From: Clostridia bacterium
GTDB lineage: Bacteria > Bacillota > Clostridia > Oscillospirales > Acutalibacteraceae
Direction of reading: 5' to 3'
Assembly (NCBI GenBank): GCA_017631745.1
Contig: JAGBSR010000105.1
Span: forward strand, 1-7,228
DNA length: 7,228 bases
Below, one piece after another: positions 1 through 5,177 of the stretch; the first letter of the stretch is position 1, and the number at the start of each line of letters is the position of its first letter. Position numbers and translations under genes: made by a program. Below the pieces are notes generated by a model that did not search any database, was not told the origin of the DNA, and was given only the letters and a program-made list of their open reading frames with translations.

Positions 1-1
1 A

Positions 2-235
2 TGGGCAGACTACGGTACAAGCGGTATTTATATGGATGAAAACACCGAAGGCTATACAGTAAAGTATAATGTACTCGAAAATGCCTACGGCGTAAATATG
101 CACCGTGTAGGTCATAATGAATATGAAGATAAAACAATGTATGTTGATAAGAAATGGAATCCCATAAAGCAGTCAATAATCAAAAATGCAGGTATCAATG
201 ATTATTTTGATGCTTATGCAAAGCTCTTGTATTAA
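2..235 (+). CDS. C-terminal fragment of a probable right-handed parallel beta-helix protein (5' end outside window)
   Basis: The reading frame is open from base 2 and ends at TAA 233-235, so only the last 77 codons are seen. An internal ATG at 32 is not a credible start because the frame continues upstream with coding-like residues (ADYGTSGIY) and no ribosome site. The pattern TSGIYMDENTEGYTVKYNV, then a Gly-Val-Asn turn, and an ending of the form 'I(K)NAGIN..' resembles the last coils and C-terminal tail of right-handed beta-helix (PbH1/pectate-lyase-like) carbohydrate-active proteins, whose tails often read 'xxNAGLE'. This is pattern recognition on a short fragment: the fold class is moderately supported, and no catalytic residue or substrate can be given. 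A hairpin terminator follows the stop at once. It is convergent with the AraC-family gene. Confidence 0.6.
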   Translation, partial: WADYGTSGIYMDENTEGYTVKYNVLENAYGVNMHRVGHNEYEDKTMYVDKKWNPIKQSIIKNAGINDYFDAYAKLLY

Positions 236-240
236 TATTG

Positions 241-270
241 ATCCCCAAGGCGAATGCTCGTCTTGGGGAT
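241..270. terminator. Convergent hairpin terminator
   Basis: ATCCCCAAG (241-249) pairs perfectly with CTTGGGGAT (262-270). The stem extends by a G-U and a C-G pair, leaving a loop of about 8 nt. It starts 6 nt after the stop of the beta-helix gene and lies 8 nt beyond the stop of the opposing AraC-family gene, so it probably ends transcription from both sides. On the plus strand the following sequence is T-rich (GCTTGTTGCTATTTTC); on the minus strand the U-tract is weak (CAATATTAATAC). Termination is therefore likelier to be efficient for the plus-strand gene. Confidence 0.8.
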
Positions 271-278
271 GCTTGTTG

Positions 279-944
279 CTATTTTCTGGATTCTTTCTTT
301 TTTTCACGGAAGGTTTTGCCGTAATATTTCATAAGCAGTCTTTGAGTCTGTCTTTCACACAGACCTATATGTTCTGAAAGTTCGGTAAGAGTGATATCGG
401 GATTAGTGATAAAAGCGTGCTCGATGATCAGAAAACGTCTGTCGTTGAGTGTATCGTCATTATCAGGCATATCGATAAATTCAGGTACATAAAGCCTTGT
501 GATTTTTGTAAGGAGAATTTCCATCATCGCACCGATAACACTTTTATAGCCGAAGCTTTTATTTCCCCATTCCTCTACTGTTTCCGTGAAGAGAATCTCG
601 AGTTCTGGAGCTTTCATAAAACAAAAATGTGTCGAGAGAAATGAAGATACTAAGGCTCCGCTGCTTTTCTTTTCCGCTGCCTGAAGATAAAGATAAATCT
701 CCGTCAAAGGCTCTTTACTATCCGTCGATTGCTGATGGTACACATTCGGGCCTGTGACGAAAAAATCACCTTTTGAAAGATTGTATATCTTTGTGTCAGT
801 AGTGAGAGTACCCTTGCCGTCGATTATGTAATGAAGCTCGTATATATTTTTTGCGTGGCTGTGTCCTGCCATATCCTCATTAAAGACGCCTTTGCCGAAG
901 TGGACAAGAGTAAAATCAAAGTCGTTCCATTTGAATGTTATCAT
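279..944 (-). CDS. AraC-family transcriptional regulator with cupin sensor and a single helix-turn-helix
   Basis: Predicted cytoplasmic DNA-binding regulator of 221 aa from ATG 944. The N-terminal half is an AraC-type cupin: H28-S-H30, then YELHYIIDGKGTL around residues 35-47 and GDFFVTGPNVYHQ further on, a pattern used to bind a small ligand, often a sugar. The C-terminus has one AraC helix-turn-helix at about residues 183-215 (LTELSEHIGLCERQTQRLL then KYYGKTF). AraC proteins usually have two such units and about 280-300 aa; here the protein stops at KKKESRK, where the linker to the second unit should begin. The frame stays open to a TTG at 989, but ATG 944 is preferred: GGTGA lies just upstream and the best -10 boxes overlap the longer version. 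The gene is divergent from the cytochrome operon and convergent with the beta-helix gene; its target could be either, and the sequence does not decide. AraC assignment is firm; ligand unknown. Confidence 0.9.
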   Translation of the reverse strand: MITFKWNDFDFTLVHFGKGVFNEDMAGHSHAKNIYELHYIIDGKGTLTTDTKIYNLSKGDFFVTGPNVYHQQSTDSKEPLTEIYLYLQAAEKKSSGALVSSFLSTHFCFMKAPELEILFTETVEEWGNKSFGYKSVIGAMMEILLTKITRLYVPEFIDMPDNDDTLNDRRFLIIEHAFITNPDITLTELSEHIGLCERQTQRLLMKYYGKTFREKKKESRK

Positions 945-959
945 AATATCACCGAGGTT

Positions 960-1021
960 ATTATAGCATAAGGGCATATTAAAGTTCAATAAATTATAGT
1001 GCTAAAAATAAAAATCCGCAA
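960..1021 (-). promoter_or_regulatory. Candidate sigma-A promoters for the AraC-family gene
   Basis: Two overlapping candidates read leftwards. P1 has TTGCGG (1021-1016), a 17-nt spacer and a perfect TATAAT (998-993); transcription would start near 986, leaving a leader of about 40 nt before ATG 944 with GGTGA in place. P2 has TTGAAC (989-984), an 18-nt spacer and TATAAT (965-960), but would start about 9 nt before that ATG. P1 fits the chosen start better. Both are read by eye. Confidence 0.5.
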
Positions 1022-1070
1022 CTCTGCAAATTGTCGGAAAATATGCTGTATTGAAAAATACAACTATAGG

Positions 1071-1104
1071 ATAATTGCTTGAAGTACGGATGTGAAACAA
1101 TTAT
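1071..1104. repeat. Inverted repeat upstream of the operon promoter
   Basis: ATAATTG (1071-1077) and CAATTAT (1098-1104) form a perfect 7-bp inverted repeat with a 20-nt spacer, ending 16 nt before the -35 box at 1121. The position suits an activator site, possibly for the divergent AraC-family regulator, but the arms are AT-rich and short and could arise by chance. Confidence 0.35.
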
Positions 1105-1120
1105 TAAATGTCATTTTTCG

Positions 1121-1149
1121 TTGACTTTTCTGCCCGAATACAATATAAT
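1121..1149 (+). promoter_or_regulatory. Sigma-A promoter of the cytochrome operon
   Basis: TTGACT (1121-1126; five of six consensus bases) and TATAAT (1144-1149; perfect) are separated by exactly 17 nt, the ideal spacing for the housekeeping sigma factor. A start near 1156 gives a leader of about 78 nt before resB. No other comparable promoter is seen up to the downstream genes, which are separated by at most about 25 nt, so this is likely the main promoter for all four plus-strand genes. Confidence 0.85.
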
Positions 1150-1167
1150 TTACTGATATAAGAGAAA

Positions 1168-1192
1168 AATATTGTGCAACACAACCAATATT
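1168..1192. promoter_or_regulatory. Operator-like inverted repeats in the operon leader
   Basis: Two overlapping dyads lie about 12-36 nt after the predicted start. The outer one is AATATTG (1168-1174) with CAATATT (1186-1192), 11 nt apart. The inner one is TTGTG-CAA-CACAA (1172-1184). They have different centres and share bases 1172-1174, so as RNA they would be mutually exclusive; as DNA either could bind a dimeric repressor placed to block elongation. The TTGTG/CACAA half-sites recall redox-regulator operators (Rex, Fnr/Crp-like), but the 3-nt spacing does not fit those families. Function is inference. Confidence 0.45.
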
Positions 1193-1223
1193 GACTATCA
1201 ATCGGAAAATACAGCCGAAAGAA

Positions 1224-1229
1224 AGGGAG
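1224..1229 (+). promoter_or_regulatory. Ribosome binding site of resB
   Basis: AGGGAG lies 4 nt before ATG 1234 and 7 nt before the second in-frame ATG at 1237. The spacing slightly favours the second ATG; the two choices differ by one methionine. Confidence 0.7.
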
Positions 1230-1233
1230 TTTT

Positions 1234-2082
1234 ATGATGTCCTCGCGCAAGTCTGTCCCCTCAGATAAAGCATCAGCTGCAAAAACTGCAGGGAGACTGA
1301 ATAAAAGATTGGCCAATGCTCTGTATATCATTTTAGGGGCAGTTACCATAGCTTTGCTAATTATGACAGTATATGCTTCTGCGCAGGGACAGAATGCTGA
1401 CTATCCGATTGTAAGTGCAGTGGTTTTTGTTTTTCTCGGCGGTGCTCTTGCAGTTTCAGTTGTGGCATTTAACCCTCAAAAAAGCATATATGACATAGGC
1501 TTTTATCTGTTACATGTGGGTATCGTGATTTTTATTTCCGGTATGATTATTTTTGCTGTGAGAGGTTCAAGCCATTATGTTGCTTTGCCTGATTTGTCTT
1601 CTGTGACAGAAGAAGTTGAAAATCAGATGAAGAGCACTTACGGTTGGAGTGATAAGGATATTGACAGGCTCAGAAGTTACCGCAATCAGATAGCAGGGGA
1701 GAATGGTGAAATTATCGACCTCGGCTTCAATTTTCGCATAACAGATTTTGATACAGAATATTACGAAGACGATAAGTCTGTAAAGCACTATGAAGCATCG
1801 CTTGAGTTTTTTTTAAATGACGGTACCATTGAAACGGAATCGCTGACGGTTAATCATCCGATTTATCGTGGCGGCCTGAAAATCTACCTTATGAATGTTG
1901 GCTTATCGCCCTACGGATATGAACAGGTCAACCTGCTTATTAAAAATGACCCGGCTGAGTTTCTGTCGGTTGCAGGTATTATTCTTACTATCCTCGGTAC
2001 TTTTATGATGTGCTTGTTACCTAAGCAAATGAGCTATTTCCGAAAGAAAGCATCAAAAGGGGAGGTGACACCCAATGAGTGA
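1234..2082 (+). CDS. resB: Minimal ResB-like cytochrome c biogenesis protein (System II)
   Basis: This membrane protein (282 aa) pairs with CcsA/ResC to deliver haem and hold apocytochrome for thioether bonding outside the cytoplasmic membrane. The topology is that of ResB: a short charged N-terminus, membrane segments at about residues 28-48, 59-79 and 88-109, a large external domain (about 110-240), and a final segment at about 243-264. The third segment contains H94 in the pattern YLLHVGIVIFISG, as in ResB. The external domain carries VNHPIYRGGLKIY, the counterpart of the family's 'N-x-P-L-x-Y-x-G-x-x-x-Y' stretch. The protein is much shorter than classical ResB/Ccs1 (about 450-550 aa), so the external domain is compact. 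Its 3' end overlaps ccsA by 8 bases and contains the ccsA ribosome site, implying translational coupling. ResB identity rests on topology, motifs and the neighbouring CcsA. Confidence 0.85.
   Translation: MMSSRKSVPSDKASAAKTAGRLNKRLANALYIILGAVTIALLIMTVYASAQGQNADYPIVSAVVFVFLGGALAVSVVAFNPQKSIYDIGFYLLHVGIVIFISGMIIFAVRGSSHYVALPDLSSVTEEVENQMKSTYGWSDKDIDRLRSYRNQIAGENGEIIDLGFNFRITDFDTEYYEDDKSVKHYEASLEFFLNDGTIETESLTVNHPIYRGGLKIYLMNVGLSPYGYEQVNLLIKNDPAEFLSVAGIILTILGTFMMCLLPKQMSYFRKKASKGEVTPNE
2061..2068 (+). promoter_or_regulatory. Ribosome binding site of ccsA inside the resB end
   Basis: GGAGGTGA is a full-length match to the anti-Shine-Dalgarno sequence and lies 6 nt before ATG 2075. It sits within the last codons of resB and fixes the ccsA start. 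Confidence 0.9.
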
Positions 2083-2881
2083 TATATTGTCTGTCTTGGC
2101 TCTCAGCGACAGCATCAGACATATCCTTTCTTTAGTCTGTGCTGTGGTTTATCTCTCGGCTTTTGCTACTTGCGTGGTGAGCAGTGGTAAACTTAAGAAA
2201 ATATCCTCGCTTATGTGGGGCGTTGGTACGGCAATCAACGGACTTATAGTTGTCAGCAACTGGGCGGTTAACGGATATATGCCCTTTGTGAGTATGTATC
2301 AGGTGCTGACATTTCTTGGACTTACATATTATTTCGTTTATGTTTATATCAGCCGAAGATTCTCTTCAGAATTTCTCAGACCCTATTTTATACTCTTTCA
2401 GGGTGTGATTCTTACAGGCGTCTTTTTTATGGGTAAAACGGCATCCGCCTGGAGCTTTCCGCCGGCATTGCAATCGGCATATTTTATTCCTCACGTTTTA
2501 TCTTATATGATATCATACACCCTTGTGGCTGTTTCGGCACTGATATGTATAATATCCTTTTTCTTAAAGGGCGAAAACAGACTCAGACACGAAAAAGCGG
2601 TTTATCATCTTGTGATTACGGGCTTTCCTTTTATGGTGCTTGGAATGTTTCTCGGGGCACTGTGGGCAAATGCCTGCTGGGGCAGCTTCTGGTCATGGGA
2701 CCTGAAAGAAACCTGGTCGCTTCTTACGGTGATGACCTTATCGTCGTATTTGCATCTTCGTCGAACAGAAGCTTTCGGAAAATATGCAAAGGTGCTTGTG
2801 ATTTTTGCATTTATATTTGAAATAATTACCTTGTTCTTTGTGGGTATGTTTGACGAGAGCTCAATACATTCCTACAGCTGA
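2075..2881 (+). CDS. ccsA: CcsA/ResC haem exporter and cytochrome c synthase subunit
   Basis: This 268-aa polytopic membrane protein is the haem-handling half of System II: it moves haem to the outer face and presents it for attachment to CxxCH. The WWD signature of the haem-handling protein family is intact at residues 202-214 (WGSFWSWDLKETW), just after a membrane segment ending in GALWANAC. The two external histidines expected as axial haem ligands flank it: H140 in IPHVLSYMISY and H265 in SSIHSYS at the extreme C-terminus. About eight hydrophobic segments can be traced, and the length is at the short end for ResC/CcsA but complete. It overlaps resB by 8 bases and precedes the first cytochrome gene by 25 nt. 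No CcdA, ResA or other thiol-reduction gene is visible here. Assignment is firm. Confidence 0.95.
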   Translation: MSDILSVLALSDSIRHILSLVCAVVYLSAFATCVVSSGKLKKISSLMWGVGTAINGLIVVSNWAVNGYMPFVSMYQVLTFLGLTYYFVYVYISRRFSSEFLRPYFILFQGVILTGVFFMGKTASAWSFPPALQSAYFIPHVLSYMISYTLVAVSALICIISFFLKGENRLRHEKAVYHLVITGFPFMVLGMFLGALWANACWGSFWSWDLKETWSLLTVMTLSSYLHLRRTEAFGKYAKVLVIFAFIFEIITLFFVGMFDESSIHSYS

Positions 2882-2894
2882 TGAATAACACAAT

Positions 2895-2900
2895 GGAGGA
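2895..2900 (+). promoter_or_regulatory. Ribosome binding site of the beta-propeller cytochrome gene
   Basis: GGAGGA lies 6 nt before ATG 2907 and 9 nt before the second in-frame ATG at 2910. Either could be used and the proteins differ by one residue. Confidence 0.8.
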
Positions 2901-2906
2901 AACATT

Positions 2907-5162
2907 ATGATGAGCAAACAAAAAAGGAATATTCTCTTTATTGCGTCAATGATAATCTGTCTTGTTGTCGTATCTTCTTTTGCTGTATCAAACAGAGAGA
3001 GTACTGCATCATTTTTTGGTGAGCTTTTCACTTCGTCGGCAGATTATCAGAAAGATTACAGCCTGTCCGATACTTCTATAGCTCAGCTGAGCAACAGCTT
3101 GTTGAGAGGTATTGACGGTGACCAGTCAGCATATACCTCTGTAAATGCAGTGGTGACTCTCGATGATAACATCTTTGTATCTGACGGGACGGGCAGAAAA
3201 ATCTTCAGACTTTCTCAAAGCGGTGAAATTGAAGCCACCTATGCTTCAACAGTTGCTGTTAATTCAATAGCGACCGATGGCAGCTATATTTACGCGCTGA
3301 CAGGCACTCTTGACGGTGCTGTGGTGAAGCTGACAAAGAATTTTGATATCCTCTGTGTCACAAAGGTGGGCCACACTCCCTGCGATATGGTTTTTGCAAA
3401 GGGAAAGGCCTATGTTGTCAACCGATTTTCAAATGATATAAGTGTTATAAATACTGCAGATATGGCTGTTGCCGATACTCTGAAAATCGACGGCAGAGAG
3501 CCGGTCTGCGCTGTGACAGCAGGCAATTATGTTTATGTTGCCTGCCATCTGCCCGACGAGAGCACCGATGAAGCTGTTATGAGTGCAAATCTTGCAGTGC
3601 TTTCAGCGGATACAGACGATATTGTGAAAACACTTCCTCTTGTCAACGGCTCATCGGGTGTGAAGGATATCTGCATTTCACCTGATATGAAGACGGTTTA
3701 TATTTCACATATAGTAGGCAGATATGCTTATCCCACTACTCAGCTCGACAGAGCCTGGATTAACTCCAATTGTGTTTCGGTTGTTGACACAAAATCTCAG
3801 ACTGTAACTTGCAGTGTGCTTCTTGATGAGGTTGATAAAGGTGCAGCTAATCCCTGGGGCGTTACTGTTTCATCAGATGGCAAATATCTCTGTGTGGCTC
3901 TTTCGGGTCTTGATGAGGTTATGCTTATCGACAGAGCAAAAATGCACAGCCGTATCGACGATGTGGTCAATAAGAAATCAACTGCTCTTGTTAATTCAGC
4001 CGATGTTATCGTTGACTATTTGCCCTTCCTTAACGACTGCCGTGAAAGAATAGCAGTCGGCAAGGGTGTGCGCGCTATAGCTGAAAAGAATGGTGTTCTT
4101 TATTGCGGCCTTTATTTTGACGGCAGAGTTGATGCTATTAATCTCAAAAGCAAGAAGGTAACAAGTCTCAGCTTTATCTCTCAGCCTGAAGCTAACGAGG
4201 TAAGAAAAGGCCATATCCTCTGGAGTGATGCCACACTTTGCTATCAGGGCTGGCAGTCCTGCAATTCCTGTCATCCTGATGCAGTGGTTGACGGTTTTAA
4301 CTGGGATAACCTCAATGACGGTCTCGGTGGAGGCGGTAAAAACACAAAGTCAATGCTCTATTCTCACCGTACACCTCCCGTTATGAGTACAGGTATACGC
4401 GCCAACGCTGAAATAGCTGTAGGAGCAGGTATGAAGTTTATTCAGTTCAATACTCTCGACGAAGAAAACCTTATGTATATTGATGAATATCTCAAGTCTC
4501 TTTCACCCGTACCATCGCCGTATCTTAACAAAGACGGCACTCTCACAGAGTCTGCTGAGGCGGGTAAAATGCTCTTTGAGCAAAGCTGTGCTTCCTGCCA
4601 TCCGGCACCTCTTTATACCAACAACAAGCTCTATGATGTTGGTACTAAGCACTTCAGCGGTGATTCAGGCAAATACGATGTTCCCACCCTAAACGAGGTC
4701 TGGCGCACAGCACCGTATATGCACGACGGCTCAATGAACACTATCGAAGAGGTTGTAAGATATTTTGCAAAAGACCTCAGCGAAAAAGAGGTTACACAGC
4801 TTGCTGATTATGTGCGCTCAATCGGTGCCGAGGGAGAGTATTATGCTCTCGAGCAGATAAGAGTAACAGCAGACGACGGCAGTGAAATTTATAATAAATA
4901 TCTGTCGGGTGCAACTGTAAATACAATTATTGTCAGAAAACAGTCGGCAGCAGCAAAAGATGCGATAGTAAATCTCACTGTTTCGGATAAAGACGGAAAT
5001 GAGATTTTCACCAAAGACTATGCATTACCGACTCTCGGTTATAATGCTTCATATGTAATTCAGGCAGGGGAGAACATTATCTTGCCTGAGGGCGGCTCAT
5101 ATGCCGTATCGTTCAGAGATGCCGACGGCAATGCTCTTGCCACAACGCTCATCATTAAGTAA
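2907..5162 (+). CDS. Secreted beta-propeller and di-haem cytochrome c peroxidase-like fusion protein
   Basis: This 751-aa exported redox protein begins with a positive N-terminus and hydrophobic segment (about residues 8-27); S24-F-A26 could serve as a signal peptidase site, otherwise it is an anchor. Residues about 60-430 form YVTN/NHL-like propeller repeats (for example GHTPCDMVFAKGKAYVVNRF from 155, and PWGVTVSSDGKYLCVAL). Residues about 440-640 match the cytochrome c peroxidase/MauG superfamily: CNSCH (452-456) followed by HPDAVVDGFNWDN, GKNTKSML and RTPPVMSTGIR; then CASCH (561-565), VPTLNEVWRTAPYMHDGS (H606) and a terminal helix ADYVRSIG. A beta-rich tail of about 110 residues (640-751) is unassigned. 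This architecture occurs in bacterial surface cytochromes, where substrates are mostly unknown. By direct count the residue 14 positions after H606, which by my recollection is the axial Met of Pseudomonas di-haem peroxidase, is F620, so peroxidase chemistry is uncertain. It depends on the upstream ResB-CcsA for haem attachment. Confidence 0.9.
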   Translation: MMSKQKRNILFIASMIICLVVVSSFAVSNRESTASFFGELFTSSADYQKDYSLSDTSIAQLSNSLLRGIDGDQSAYTSVNAVVTLDDNIFVSDGTGRKIFRLSQSGEIEATYASTVAVNSIATDGSYIYALTGTLDGAVVKLTKNFDILCVTKVGHTPCDMVFAKGKAYVVNRFSNDISVINTADMAVADTLKIDGREPVCAVTAGNYVYVACHLPDESTDEAVMSANLAVLSADTDDIVKTLPLVNGSSGVKDICISPDMKTVYISHIVGRYAYPTTQLDRAWINSNCVSVVDTKSQTVTCSVLLDEVDKGAANPWGVTVSSDGKYLCVALSGLDEVMLIDRAKMHSRIDDVVNKKSTALVNSADVIVDYLPFLNDCRERIAVGKGVRAIAEKNGVLYCGLYFDGRVDAINLKSKKVTSLSFISQPEANEVRKGHILWSDATLCYQGWQSCNSCHPDAVVDGFNWDNLNDGLGGGGKNTKSMLYSHRTPPVMSTGIRANAEIAVGAGMKFIQFNTLDEENLMYIDEYLKSLSPVPSPYLNKDGTLTESAEAGKMLFEQSCASCHPAPLYTNNKLYDVGTKHFSGDSGKYDVPTLNEVWRTAPYMHDGSMNTIEEVVRYFAKDLSEKEVTQLADYVRSIGAEGEYYALEQIRVTADDGSEIYNKYLSGATVNTIIVRKQSAAAKDAIVNLTVSDKDGNEIFTKDYALPTLGYNASYVIQAGENIILPEGGSYAVSFRDADGNALATTLIIK

Positions 5163-5168
5163 AGGAGG
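5163..5168 (+). promoter_or_regulatory. Ribosome binding site of the HzsA-related gene
   Basis: AGGAGG, a perfect Shine-Dalgarno core, overlaps the stop of the preceding gene and lies 9 nt before ATG 5178. It fixes that start. Confidence 0.92.
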
Positions 5169-5177
5169 GTAAATATT

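Larger units (their letters stand above)
945..1233. other. Divergent intergenic control region
   Basis: This AT-rich stretch between the AraC-family gene and the cytochrome operon shows no convincing gene. Besides the promoters listed separately, it contains a short hairpin or palindrome TGTATT-GAAA-AATACA (1047-1062) and two wider inverted repeats listed as possible operators. A minus-strand frame of 81 codons (1104-1349) overlaps the start of resB and lacks any recognisable product or ribosome site, so it is not called. Confidence 0.7.

Noticed and set aside
1..39. ATG at base 1 opening a short frame
   Set aside because: It stops after 12 codons and lies in a different frame from the coding sequence that runs through this stretch from base 2.
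945..989. Longer AraC-family protein starting at TTG 989
   Set aside because: No ribosome site precedes it, the added 15 residues do not look like part of the cupin, and promoter elements overlap it.
1172..1184. Rex or Crp/Fnr box at TTGTG-CAA-CACAA
   Set aside because: The half-sites are similar, but the 13-bp total length and 3-nt spacer do not match the longer Rex or Crp/Fnr operators.
1104..1349. Minus-strand frame of 81 codons across the operon promoter
   Set aside because: It overlaps the promoter, leader and resB start, has no ribosome site and resembles no known protein.
2907..2990. Possible lipobox around C18 of the propeller cytochrome
   Set aside because: The residues before the cysteine (SMII) do not fit L-[AS]-[GA]-C and the cysteine lies in the middle of the hydrophobic segment.
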